Shown here piece after piece: positions 9,601 to 16,699 of a DNA stretch of 64,000 nucleotides; position 1 is the first letter of the stretch, and every line of letters begins with the position of its first letter. The stretch spans positions 1 to 64,000 of the forward strand of contig JAENZL010000018.1 in NCBI GenBank assembly GCA_016841265.1, given 5' to 3'. The stretch is from Methanobacteriota archaeon. GTDB lineage: Archaea; Halobacteriota; Methanosarcinia; Methanosarcinales; Methanosarcinaceae. Below the pieces are notes generated by a model. That model did not search any database. It saw only the letters and a list, made by a program, of their open reading frames with translations, and was not told the origin of the DNA. The position numbers and the translations under genes are program-made.

Positions 9601-11507
9601 TCTTCCGGAGCCCAGGTCCCGACGTTCCTTCCTTTCTCAAGGATTTCGGCTTGCAGTTCTTCAGGGGTCATATTCTGTACCCCGTACCCTTCGGCCCTGA
9701 GCGAGTCAAGCATAAGGGAAAGGGATTCAAAGAGGTTCAGGTAACTTGCTCCAACATTCTGTTTTCCGGGAGGGTGGTTGAAGTAGATAATGGCTATTCT
9801 TTTCTCCTCTTCCGGACTGTGCCGGAGGTCTGCGTAGGCTTCTGCCTGCCCCAGCATGCGGTCTACCCTGTCCGGGATAGGGTAACGGAGGTAGTCGTCC
9901 TCGGTAAACTGGGCTTCTACGGGGATCGGGCAGATCACTCCGTCAATCTCGGGCTGGTCAAGTTTCCAGGTTATTGCAGCCCCACTCATCCCGTAGGGGT
10001 TTTTATCCCATTCTTCATAGGTCTGGTAAGAGAGGCTCACCGCTTTAAGCACGGGCACGTCGCTCTGGTAGAGCACTTTATCGTAATCAGTAGCTGCGAA
10101 AAAGAGGAAGCTGATAATAGAATCAACTTTCATTGTTTCGTTTGAGTCGTTGCAAATGGAATTGTCGTAGAAGCGGGTGATCGGGGCGTTCCAGGGCACG
10201 TAACTTGCGACCACGTTGTAACCGTCTGCTTCGAGCTGTCGGATCATGGCATCTTCGGTATGCAATTTTCCTTCCTGGTAGTCCCTGTAATACATGGCAA
10301 TCCCTATCCACTTATTTGAGGGGTTGTAGTGCCCGCTGGATAGGTACCATTCGTTATACGCTTCCCTGCTGAGAAATAGGTGTTCGAAACTGTCGTTGTT
10401 GTAGGTGCAGGCAGGGGCTTCAGGGTGGTAGATGCCAGCCGGAGGGACTGTCATGGTGGGTTTTACGAAAGGTGCCAGGTCCGGCCTGGAATCCGTTTCA
10501 TTTGCGATGTAGATGAACATCCTGACCAGGTTTTCCGGCAGCACCGTCCTCCAGTACCCGGGTGTGCTCGAGCTGGTGCTGAAGAGTTTTCCAATGACAG
10601 TTGTCCCATTGTCCACATTTTTGGAATACCAGTTGGTCGATGAAGAAAAACCTGCAACTCCGAGTAATTTTACGTTTCTTTCCCCGGCAGCTTCAATCTG
10701 TTCTTTATACAATCCATACTGTGCATCTGCAACGTATTCAAAAAGGATATCTCCTTCCCATGCCTCGATTTCCGCGTTTACGAACGCAGCCTGGGAAGGG
10801 TCCCTTGCGACTTTTTGCATTGCCGAGAGGTTTGCAAAACTGCAGTCTATCCCGTATTCGGAAAGTTCACCCCTGACACTTTCAATCGTATTGGAGTTCG
10901 GGAGCACCACCAGCAGGACGGACGTCCTCAGGGGGTCCTCTACGTTTCCGGCAAGGTCAGTCCTTCCATCAAGCTCCACTGATGCGTAAACCAGGAGGTT
11001 TTCGAGGTTTTCACCCGTCCAGGTCCAGTAGAGGTTTGCTTTTTCCTGCACTGCCACCGGGACGCTGGAGAGATGAAAAGATTCTTCAGTAAGGGCAATG
11101 CGCTGCCCTGCAATGTCGCCGCTGGCAATTGCATACTCAAGGGATGTCAGGTTTTCATTCCCGCTGACATCGATCAGTACAATGTCCGCACTGATGGGAC
11201 TTCCATCAAGAGGGAACTGGTAAGTGCTGACGTTTATCGAGTATGTAGAGTTGTTTATCAGGGTATGAGGAGCCTCTGCGTCCGTCAGGTAAGCAAAGGT
11301 GGTTTTTCCACCTTCCGGGACCGAAAATAAACTTTCTTCTGCTTCCGTGAAGGTCTCAGCTCCTGCGTTTGCCTCAGATGCAATAAACAATATCATCAGA
11401 ACTAAAGTCACTACTTTTATTGCCTGGGTTTTTTGAATCAGGCCTCTAAATTTTCCATCGGTTCTTCTATTTTTCCGGTGGGTGTGGTTCAGTATGTTAT
11501 CTTTCAT
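6621..11507 (-). CDS. CobN/magnesium-chelatase H-like protein, exported and membrane-anchored
   Basis: 1628 residues, longer than ordinary cytoplasmic CobN. The N-terminus is basic and then hydrophobic (AIKVVTLVLMILFIASEANA, about 29-48), a likely signal peptide. The middle carries the CobN hallmark HVGRHGTHEWLPGK (about 760-775). After about residue 1490 a Ser/Lys/Glu-rich linker precedes the usual CobN end EGYEM and a final transmembrane helix with a QRKK tail. Asn-X-Ser/Thr sites are plentiful. CobN binds the tetrapyrrole and inserts metal together with CobS/T or ChlI/D partners, none of which is in the window. Its topology suggests the chelatase domain faces outside, where ATPase partners would be absent, so a role in binding or exchange of corrinoid or metal is possible. 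The family call is sure; the function is not. Confidence 0.85.
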   Translation of the reverse strand: MKDNILNHTHRKNRRTDGKFRGLIQKTQAIKVVTLVLMILFIASEANAGAETFTEAEESLFSVPEGGKTTFAYLTDAEAPHTLINNSTYSINVSTYQFPLDGSPISADIVLIDVSGNENLTSLEYAIASGDIAGQRIALTEESFHLSSVPVAVQEKANLYWTWTGENLENLLVYASVELDGRTDLAGNVEDPLRTSVLLVVLPNSNTIESVRGELSEYGIDCSFANLSAMQKVARDPSQAAFVNAEIEAWEGDILFEYVADAQYGLYKEQIEAAGERNVKLLGVAGFSSSTNWYSKNVDNGTTVIGKLFSTSSSTPGYWRTVLPENLVRMFIYIANETDSRPDLAPFVKPTMTVPPAGIYHPEAPACTYNNDSFEHLFLSREAYNEWYLSSGHYNPSNKWIGIAMYYRDYQEGKLHTEDAMIRQLEADGYNVVASYVPWNAPITRFYDNSICNDSNETMKVDSIISFLFFAATDYDKVLYQSDVPVLKAVSLSYQTYEEWDKNPYGMSGAAITWKLDQPEIDGVICPIPVEAQFTEDDYLRYPIPDRVDRMLGQAEAYADLRHSPEEEKRIAIIYFNHPPGKQNVGASYLNLFESLSLMLDSLRAEGYGVQNMTPEELQAEILEKGRNVGTWAPEELDALVEAGIEDDSIVLLDASVYESWFNELPERIRNDVVNSWGEPPGKMMVVNRDGKNYIVIPVIKNGNIILTPEPARGWEEDIDRLYHDLNIAPPHQYMAFYLWLQHPPEEGGFGADAMVHVGRHGTHEWLPGKMVCLNATSYPDLLLGDIPNIYPYIVDGAGEGIQAKRRGYATLISHLTPPIAKSGVYGDLTELKNYLMDYQEYRQSGYETGMNETKNAVIELLNNSTVDEDLGLTVTDENFEETLDEIVEYLEEISAETIPYGTHTFGQSPAGEKAAMFLETMHADLLLNTSCTLLGYDADAVSAGGIEVLEESSNTENLSNWLALSIENCSPESRLFAEAVEAHLNRNLSPGELDILNETFETANETLFLLNTSGELTSFTHALDGGYILPSEQGDPVNNPNVLPTGRNYYGFESKKIPNPETWETGKKLADELLLEYYVEHGEFPEKISVCLWSVETLRHNGVMEAMTLRLMGAEPEFYYSSGAFSKVYNDKVGVTSLEDLKITLPDETTVNRPRVDVVITISGLYRDTLQYQIRLLDTATHTISGLEEAPEDNYVKKHTLKIEEALLAMDPEEQQKILDTYMAEIPEFTGTFEELAGELAAVRVFAPPPGGYGVGIEKEIGAGGTDWNSGNGTETIGNLYIFRMANLYTVDSEGFMHYLGNYESIFRENLNGTDVVINSRSSNLYGVLDNDDFFQYVGGLSAAVQAVSGEAPEVMVANLRGEPKIEGLGAFIAKELRSRIENPFYLEGMVGSDYSGLKEIAEMVDNLYGFQVTTPDVIKEYMWNDIYETIILDKYEMGLKEVFDAKNPYAYQDMVTTMLEAINKGYWEPSDEVVDTLTSAYLESVETHGKACSQNICGNPNLPGSSSSKKDSDSSQKARESSGGSGTGSATVIPAEETRSSEGSTSNQSLMAEGGYGAELEKNPQPDMQARSAADANYVEGYEMKKESPEKSGNSGNMPISPSDIIAIASVMLLSGAIFVGYQRKK

Positions 11508-11714
11508 AATGTAACTCCTTCTACTCCATGAATATCCTTTTTGAATTCATATTTGTTAATTGTTATTAAATATTATCAAAATATTATGTTTTAATCATAT
11601 TATCTAGTCTATTTATAACAATAATTATTATATTTATTAAAATTAGTATTCAAAATGATTTAAATTATCATAAAAGTACAGGATTTTCAAAAATGAGTTT
11701 ATTAGAATTCAAAA
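11508..11714. other. AT-rich intergenic region upstream of cobN-like gene
   Basis: Very AT-rich (11560-11690), with many TATA-like runs and no gene. The minus-strand promoter of the cobN-like gene should lie here. A GGAG-type ribosome site is read on the minus strand just before its ATG at 11507. Confidence 0.4.
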
Positions 11715-11766
11715 GTCAATTTCAGCCTTCAATTTCGACCTTCAATTTCGACCTTCAATTTCAACA
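11715..11766. repeat. Four 13-nt tandem repeats
   Basis: Units of TTCAATTTCGACC start at 11728 and 11741 (identical) with diverged units at 11715 and 11754. They lie about 50 bp upstream of the tRNA promoter and about 210 bp upstream of the cobN-like gene. Confidence 0.7.
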
Positions 11767-11813
11767 TCCAATATCTGAAAATCAGGAATCGTTTTGGCAG
11801 GACGAGGATTAAA

Positions 11814-11821
11814 TTTATAAG
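11814..11821 (+). promoter_or_regulatory. TATA box for tRNA-Arg
   Basis: TTTATAAG fits the archaeal box A. Initiation about 25 bp downstream would fall near 11845, leaving a short 5' leader before the tRNA at 11873. Confidence 0.55.
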
Positions 11822-11872
11822 CTACTTAGCACTATAGACAGCCAGTTAGCCCTTCAGGGGTTTACATGATAA

Positions 11873-11944
11873 AGGCCTGTGGTGTAGTGGATATCACTGG
11901 GGCCTCCGGAGCCCCGAACCTGGGTTCGATTCCCAGCAGGCCTG
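11873..11944 (+). tRNA. tRNA-Arg (anticodon CCG)
   Basis: All stems can be read: acceptor AGGCCTG with CAGGCCT, T8, D-stem GTG/CAC, anticodon stem GGGGC/GCCCC with loop CTCCGGA (anticodon CCG), four-base variable loop, T-stem CTGGG/CCCAG with TTCGATT loop, and discriminator G. No intron; CCA is not encoded. 72 nt. Confidence 0.95.
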
Positions 11945-12027
11945 TCCTGGTTTCTTTAAAAAAGTATCCGGGTTTACATTCTCGGATTTTTTAAGTTTTC
12001 GGTCTTATTTTTATGGTTCTGGTTTTT

Positions 12028-12258
12028 ATGGCAAGAGGAAGAGGAAGGAGTAGAAAATCCGGCACTTTTGATAATTTTTCCCGGAATATGCAGCGCCCTG
12101 TTATGAAAGCCGGAGGAAATGATATTTCCCTTCTTCAGGTGTTGCTCATATCAATTATCCTGTACTTCCTGCTCAGGTTCTTGCTGCCTCTGATCTGGGT
12201 ACTCGCTTTAATCGTTGCCCTGGTTGTGCTTATTAAGGTAGTGCTGAAAATGCTTTGA
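12028..12258 (+). CDS. Small membrane protein of unknown function
   Basis: 76 residues from ATG 12028 (an in-frame ATG at 12013 would add five). The N-terminus is strongly basic (MARGRGRSRKS), then comes one long hydrophobic stretch from about residue 36 to the end, probably two tight or one long membrane segment. The basic N-terminus should stay in the cytoplasm. I do not recognise the family. It stands alone 80 bp after the tRNA. Confidence 0.55.
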   Translation: MARGRGRSRKSGTFDNFSRNMQRPVMKAGGNDISLLQVLLISIILYFLLRFLLPLIWVLALIVALVVLIKVVLKML

Positions 12259-12734
12259 TCTTCCTGTCGCATGATTTTCCGAATAAATCCCTAAATTGTT
12301 TCCTGAATCCTGCATTTTAGCCATCCGTCCATTCCCTTCGGTCATCACGCTACCTTTAATAGTCATTTGTCTATCTTTTTTAGTCATCCTGGTGTATATT
12401 ACAGTCGTCAGTATGACCTTTTTATCCATTCAAATGACCATTTTGTCCATTCTGATGCCCTTTCTGTTATTATAGTCAAAGACCCAAATTCCTTCACCAA
12501 TCGCAAATGAAAGTTTAACCACAGAAAGCAATGGCATGGAGCATGAACTGGTGTACAGGGAACTGGTGTACAGGGAACTAATGTACAAAATCTGACGATA
12601 TGTGCAGGGCAACGAAAATTAAAGATTCAGGAATTAAAAATAGTCCGGAACTGGAATAATTTCTGAAATTCAAATAAGGTTTGAGAAATGAGGGGCTGAA
12701 AAAGTTTTTTCAGCTCTCTGTTCCTGTTTTTATA
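12259..12734. other. Intergenic region with short repeats
   Basis: No convincing gene. Recurrent TAGTCAT, CCATTC and TGACC words occur between 12320 and 12450. A 15-bp unit GAACTGGTGTACAGG is tandemly repeated at 12545 and 12560 with a decayed third copy at 12575. It separates the small membrane gene from the convergent oxidoreductase operon. Confidence 0.5.
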
Positions 12735-14147
12735 TCACTTTTCCTTAAGATACTCGTCAATAGCCTTTGCAGCCTTCTTTCCTGCACCCATTGCGCTGAT
12801 CACGGTTGCAGCTCCTGTAACGACGTCTCCGCCGGCAAAGACTCCACACTTGGAGGTTGCGCCGGTTTCGTCTTCGGCAACGACGGTCCCTCTCCTGTTC
12901 TGCTCCAGGCCTTCGGAACCTTTGAATATTATCGGGTTCGGGGAGGTGCCGATGGCTATGATGACCACGTCGGCATCGATGATGAATTCCGAGCCTTCCA
13001 TCGGGACAGGGCTTCTCCTGCCTGAGGCATCGGGTTCTCCGAGTTCCATTTTGATGCATTCGATGCCTTTTACGTTGAATTTGTCATCGCCAAGGATACG
13101 GGTCGGGTTTGCAAGGAGCTTGAGACTAACGCCTTCTTCTTTTGCGTGCTTGATTTCCTCCCTGCGGGCGGGCATTTCTTCTTCCCCGCGGCGGTAGACG
13201 ACACTGACTTCTTCGGCACCCAGGCGGAGAGCCGAGCGGGCGGAGTCCATTGCAACGTTTCCTCCCCCGACGACCACCACATGCTTCCCACGCCTGACTA
13301 CTGTATCGTAGTTCGGGTCGTAGGCTTTCATGAGGTTTACCCTTGTCAGGAATTCGTTTGCGGAATACACGCCGTTTAAGTTTTCGCCTTCAATGCCCAT
13401 GAACCTGGGAAGACCTGCGCCCGTGCCCAGGAAGACTGCGTCGAATTCCTTGCAGAGCTGGTCCAGGGTCTTGATCCGGCCGATGATGTAGTTGGGCTTG
13501 ATCTCAACGCCGAGCTGTTTGATGTACTCGACTTCCTGCTTAACAATCTCCTTGGGAAGCCTGAACTCGGGGATGCCGTAACTCAGGACTCCTCCGGTTT
13601 TGTGCAGGGACTCAAAGATTGTTACTTTGTGCCCCAGTTTTGCCAGGTCGGCTGCGGCGGTGAGGCCAGCGGGCCCCGAGCCCACAACTGCCACTGTCCT
13701 GCCTGTGGGTTCCACGATGTCAGAACCTGGGACACCGGGGGCACTAACACCTTTTTCGCGCTCGTAATCGGCACAGAAACGTTCAAGCCTTCCGATGGCA
13801 ACGGGTTCACTCTTCTTCCCGAGCACGCAGAGGGCTTCGCACTGGGACTCCTGGGGGCAGACTCTGCCGCAGATTGCGGGGAGGGCATTTGTAGCCTTGA
13901 TCTTTTCAATTGCCCCTTCAAAGTCTTCTTCACAGATCAGCTTGATAAAGCCGGGGATGTCCACGTTTACGGGGCAGCCTTCCACACATTTCGGCTCCTT
14001 ACAGTTAAGGCAGCGGGAGGCTTCTGCAATTGCATCTTCTTTCGAATAGCCCAGGGCTACCTCATCGAAATTTCCTGCCCTGACCTCAGGGGGCTGCTCA
14101 GGCATTGGAGTCCTGGTTTTCTTTTTCTCACTTGTTTTCTCGCTCAT
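12735..14147 (-). CDS. NfnB/GltD/SudA-type oxidoreductase subunit (FAD, Fe-S)
   Basis: 470 residues. The N-terminal cysteine sets CLNCKEPKCVEGCP and CGRVCPQESQCEALC hold two [4Fe-4S] clusters as in glutamate synthase small subunit. Two dinucleotide folds follow: FAD-binding VAVVGSGPAGLTAAADLAK and NAD(P)-binding VVVVGGGNVAMDSARSALR. With the next gene it should form an NADH-dependent ferredoxin:NADP oxidoreductase (Nfn) or sulfide-dehydrogenase-type flavoprotein. The ATG at 14147 has GGAGG just upstream; a longer in-frame reading to 14228 would overlap the partner gene and lacks this site. Glutamate synthase itself is less likely because no large subunit is near and the partner is present. 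Confidence 0.9.
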   Translation of the reverse strand: MSEKTSEKKKTRTPMPEQPPEVRAGNFDEVALGYSKEDAIAEASRCLNCKEPKCVEGCPVNVDIPGFIKLICEEDFEGAIEKIKATNALPAICGRVCPQESQCEALCVLGKKSEPVAIGRLERFCADYEREKGVSAPGVPGSDIVEPTGRTVAVVGSGPAGLTAAADLAKLGHKVTIFESLHKTGGVLSYGIPEFRLPKEIVKQEVEYIKQLGVEIKPNYIIGRIKTLDQLCKEFDAVFLGTGAGLPRFMGIEGENLNGVYSANEFLTRVNLMKAYDPNYDTVVRRGKHVVVVGGGNVAMDSARSALRLGAEEVSVVYRRGEEEMPARREEIKHAKEEGVSLKLLANPTRILGDDKFNVKGIECIKMELGEPDASGRRSPVPMEGSEFIIDADVVIIAIGTSPNPIIFKGSEGLEQNRRGTVVAEDETGATSKCGVFAGGDVVTGAATVISAMGAGKKAAKAIDEYLKEK

Positions 14148-14172
14148 TTTGAGTCCTCCTTCACTCCCACTT

Positions 14173-15018
14173 TCAGTGCAGGCCGCACCTGCATTTGTGT
14201 TCGTATTCTTCCGTGGCTTTTGCCTCATCGTCCCGGTACATGGAAAGCCGGTTCATGAGTTCGCCGAAGTCCACCTGCCGGGCGTCGAACTCGGGCCCGT
14301 CAACGCAGGTAAACTTTGTCTCCCCACCTACAGTCACCCTGCAGCCGCCGCACATGCCCGTGCCGTCTACCATGATAGAGTTAAGGCTGACCAGGATTTC
14401 CACATCATAAGGGGCTGCCATTCCTGCGCCTACCTTCATCATGATGGGGGGACCTATAATCACTACCCTTGCCACCGGTTCGTCGCTGTCCAGGATATTC
14501 TTCATGATCTCGGTCACGAAACCGTGGTGCCCTTTGGACCCGTCATCGGTTGCAATGAACAGTTCGGAGCTGGCTTCCTGCATCTCAGCTTCAAGGATGA
14601 GGAGGTCTTTGTTGCGGGCGCCAATAATGGTGAGTACCCTGTTTCCCGCTTCTTTGTATGCCTTTGCCTGGGGATAGATCGGAGCAACTCCTACTCCGCC
14701 TCCAACAAGGATAACCGTTCCCAGTTTCCTGATATCAGAGGGAGTTCCGAGGGGTCCGACAAAGTCTTCCAGGGAGTCGCCTGCGGAAAGCTTTCCAAGC
14801 TGCTTTGTAGTCTTGCCCATTTCCTGGAAAATTACGGTGACTGTACCTTTCTCAGGGTCGAAGTCCGCAATCGTGAGGGGAATCCTTTCCCCCTCTTCAT
14901 CGATTTTCAGGATTATGAACTGTCCGGCTTTTGCAGCCTTTGCCACGTCCGGGGCATCGATGACCGTCCGGTGCACCGACGGGGCGATTTCTTCCTTCTC
15001 AAGTATTTTATATGCCAT
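14173..15018 (-). CDS. NfnA/SudB-type ferredoxin-NADP reductase subunit
   Basis: 281 residues. An N-terminal FAD-binding barrel is followed by the NAD-binding fold (VILVGGGVGVAPIYPQAKAY) and a C-terminal [2Fe-2S] site with GTGMCGGCRVTVGG, a following TCVDGPEFDA, and a CRCGLH end. This is the small subunit partner of the gene 25 bp downstream. It passes electrons between NAD(P)H, FAD and Fe-S centres in the cytoplasm. It is first in a two-gene operon. Confidence 0.9.
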   Translation of the reverse strand: MAYKILEKEEIAPSVHRTVIDAPDVAKAAKAGQFIILKIDEEGERIPLTIADFDPEKGTVTVIFQEMGKTTKQLGKLSAGDSLEDFVGPLGTPSDIRKLGTVILVGGGVGVAPIYPQAKAYKEAGNRVLTIIGARNKDLLILEAEMQEASSELFIATDDGSKGHHGFVTEIMKNILDSDEPVARVVIIGPPIMMKVGAGMAAPYDVEILVSLNSIMVDGTGMCGGCRVTVGGETKFTCVDGPEFDARQVDFGELMNRLSMYRDDEAKATEEYEHKCRCGLH

Positions 15019-15042
15019 GTGATCACATTTTCCTTATAAAAC

Positions 15043-15080
15043 GTATCTGGTGAACAAAGTGGTATCTGGTGAACAAAGTG
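15043..15080 (-). repeat. Perfect 19-bp tandem repeat in the Nfn-like operon upstream region
   Basis: GTATCTGGTGAACAAAGTG occurs twice without a gap (15043-15061 and 15062-15080), starting 25 bp upstream of the first gene's ATG. The position in the leader or promoter suggests a paired operator, but slippage duplication is possible. Confidence 0.7.
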
Positions 15081-15396
15081 AATAGATAAACTTAAATCTG
15101 GAGGATTTTAAGGCGTGAATCTTTTCCCGGGAGCTTTCCCGCCCGGACTTTCAACTTATAATGGCTAATGGGATATATATTCTCCCAAATAATTTTTATT
15201 TATTTTACATGTTTTGCTTCTTTTTTACTTACTTTCTGCTTAATTTTTGGCAGCCTGCTTTTCCCGTATGAAATTGAATGAGTCTTCACCAACTGTTTCT
15301 CTTTTTTCAGACCAGCCCCAAAAATTTAATAAATCTCATTGGTATATTTAACTAGGGGATAAATCCCAGTCTAAGTTTGTTTAAGGGGGTGATAGA
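15081..15396. other. Divergent intergenic region
   Basis: No gene seen. The middle (15170-15240) is AT-rich and should hold minus-strand promoter elements for the oxidoreductase operon and plus-strand ones for the small-protein genes. Confidence 0.4.
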
Positions 15397-15525
15397 ATGG
15401 CTGAAGAGAAAAAGGAAAAGAAAGAACAAGCAGAACCTGAAGTTGCAAAAGTTAGTCCTATACATTTAGAAGATGAGCGTGGGGGCAAAAAGAAGCACCT
15501 TTTGAGCTGTGAGAAGACTCAATAA
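15397..15525 (+). CDS. Tiny protein, RGGKK-LL-C family, copy 1
   Basis: 42 residues with a very charged Glu/Lys N-terminus (MAEEKKEKKEQAEPE), then SPIHLEDERGGKKKHLLSCEKTQ-type end. It shares the C-terminal pattern ERGGKKxxLLxxCxK with the next two ORFs, including a single Cys. The N-terminal half is probably disordered. The ribosome site AAGGGGGTGA stands before the ATG. I do not recognise the family. Conservation of the C-terminal half among three tandem copies argues that they are real genes. Confidence 0.7.
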   Translation: MAEEKKEKKEQAEPEVAKVSPIHLEDERGGKKKHLLSCEKTQ

Positions 15526-15603
15526 ATTGCCAGAGCGGTTTAGAGGTCGAGTAAAGCAGCATCAATAAGGAATCATGAGTAGCTGGAGATTTAATAATCC
15601 GGA

Positions 15604-15649
15604 AATTTAGTGCTATAAGTTAGCTTAATTTAGTGCTATAAGTTAGCTT
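15604..15649. repeat. Perfect 23-bp tandem duplication
   Basis: AATTTAGTGCTATAAGTTAGCTT (split here: AATTTAGTGCTA, TAAGTTAGCTT) occurs twice head to tail at 15604-15626 and 15627-15649, between the first and second tiny genes, about 40 bp before the second ATG. It may double a promoter element (each copy has CTATAAGTT). Confidence 0.75.
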
Positions 15650-15686
15650 AATACTTTATCTTTTATTGATTAAGGGGGTTTTTAAG

Positions 15687-15815
15687 ATGGTAGTGGAAAA
15701 GAAAGCAGAGGAAAAAGCGGAAGAGAAAGAGGAGGAAGCGCATGTTGAACCCATTCACCCTAGTGAAAAGGAGCGTGGGGGCAAAAAGAGGAGTCTCCTC
15801 GATACCTGCAAATAA
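15687..15815 (+). CDS. Tiny protein, RGGKK-LL-C family, copy 2
   Basis: 42 residues, same length as copy 1. A Lys/Glu-rich head (MVVEKKAEEKAEEKEEE) is followed by EPIHPSEKERGGKKRSLLDT and a CK end. The P-I-H core, ERGGKK, LL and Cys positions match copy 1 exactly. A TTAAGGGGG ribosome site precedes the ATG. Function unknown. Confidence 0.7.
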   Translation: MVVEKKAEEKAEEKEEEAHVEPIHPSEKERGGKKRSLLDTCK

Positions 15816-15873
15816 AAAATCTCTTAATTTTTCATTTTTTCAATTTCAAGTATGAATTAAAAGGAGGTAAATT

Positions 15874-16011
15874 ATGTCACAAGAACCTAAAGTTGATCCG
15901 ACCGAACCAATGGGAGAGGGGCATGGGAATAGGAAAAAGCCTCTTCTGAGCTGCGAAAAATACGATGAAGAAGAGAGGAAGGAAATCTGGGATGAAGAGA
16001 AAAAATCCTGA
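15874..16011 (+). CDS. Tiny protein, RGGKK-LL-C family, copy 3
   Basis: 45 residues. The core DPTEPMGEGHGNRKKPLLSC and the following EK match copies 1 and 2, but the acidic head is short and an extra charged tail (YDEEERKEIWDEEKKS) follows. AAGGAGGT precedes the ATG. The acidic part has moved from the N- to the C-terminal side, while the Lys-Lys, Leu-Leu and Cys core is kept. Function unknown. Confidence 0.7.
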   Translation: MSQEPKVDPTEPMGEGHGNRKKPLLSCEKYDEEERKEIWDEEKKS

Positions 16012-16088
16012 ATCTTTTCTCAGCGCAGAGGGTTAAAAAGTAATATTATATAAAGGTTTTTTAACCTTTTCAACCTTTTTTACTTCTG

Positions 16089-16205
16089 TAGGACTTACGC
16101 ACTTGATGAATGAAATAAAGTACATGCGGCCTTATCAATTATATTGTGATTTATACAATTAAGTGTTTTCCGCTTTTGTTTTCCAGTTCAACTGCGTAAG
16201 TCCTA
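16089..16205. mobile_element. 117-bp miniature inverted-repeat element, copy 1
   Basis: Terminal repeats TAGGACTTACGCA and TGCGTAAGTCCTA are perfect over 13 bp and the similarity continues with TTGA. Direct repeats TTCTG flank it (16084-16088 and 16206-16210), a 5-bp target duplication. It has no coding capacity. A second element of the same length lies at 37529-37645. It is presumably moved by a full-size insertion sequence elsewhere in the genome. Confidence 0.85.
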
Positions 16206-16266
16206 TTCTGATTTTTTTTCTTCAGTTTATTCTTGATGAGTTTTTGAAAGTAATTTTTCCAGAAAT

Positions 16267-16290
16267 TTTATATACATATATGCGCATATG
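16267..16290 (+). promoter_or_regulatory. arsR promoter with palindromic operator
   Basis: A TATA-like TTTATATAC (from about 16267) runs into the perfect 12-bp palindrome ATATGCGCATAT (16278-16289), with a near-repeat CATATG/CCATAT following. Transcription would start only a few bases before ATG 16302, so the message may be nearly leaderless. A palindrome at this place is what an autoregulated ArsR-type gene would have. Confidence 0.55.
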
Positions 16291-16301
16291 CCCATATAAG
16301 C

Positions 16302-16625
16302 ATGCTTAATTATAAAGTGAAACTTTTCAAAGCCCTCGGGGACGAAACAAGGCTCACTATTCTTTCCTACCTGCTGAAACACAGCTACTGCGCCTGCGAT
16401 TTCACGCCTTTTACCGGGAAAACCCAGACCACGGTTTCAAAACACCTCAAAGTGCTGGTTGAAGCCGGGGTCCTGAAGTATGAAAAGCAGGGGCGCAATA
16501 TCATTTACAATATCAGGGATGAGGAGACAAGGGAATTGCTGCTGGTCCTCGGAATCGGAGAGCTGGAACCCTGCTGTGAAAGGCAGGAAGGTCCCCCCGG
16601 ATGTTGTAAGGGTCTGAATGATTGA
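16302..16625 (+). CDS. ArsR/SmtB family metalloregulator
   Basis: 107 residues. A winged helix-turn-helix covers about residues 5-80, with the helix after CACDFTP carrying TQTTVSKHLKVLVEAGVL. The CAC pair (about 30-32) near helix 3 and the cysteine-rich tail (CCERQEGPPGCC, 90-101) are candidate As(III) or metal ligands. In this family metal binding releases the repressor from a palindrome like the one upstream. The arsenite methyltransferase gene follows after 74 bp. Confidence 0.9.
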   Translation: MLNYKVKLFKALGDETRLTILSYLLKHSYCACDFTPFTGKTQTTVSKHLKVLVEAGVLKYEKQGRNIIYNIRDEETRELLLVLGIGELEPCCERQEGPPGCCKGLND

Positions 16626-16699
16626 CAGGAAACAGGGATTAAAAATAGCTGGCGAGAAATGGATATTAAAAATATACTGTGGAAAATGGAGATTAAAAT

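Noticed and set aside
9063-10145. 360-codon open frame opposite the cobN-like gene
   Set aside because: Shadow of the coding strand; composition and lack of domain structure fit an artefact.
12430-12612. 60-codon minus-strand frame with SSLYT repeats
   Set aside because: Comes from a 15-bp DNA tandem repeat, with no ribosome site or homology that I recognise.
12735-14147. Assignment as glutamate synthase small subunit
   Set aside because: No glutamate synthase large subunit nearby, and the adjoining FAD/NAD/[2Fe-2S] gene forms the Nfn/Sud pair.
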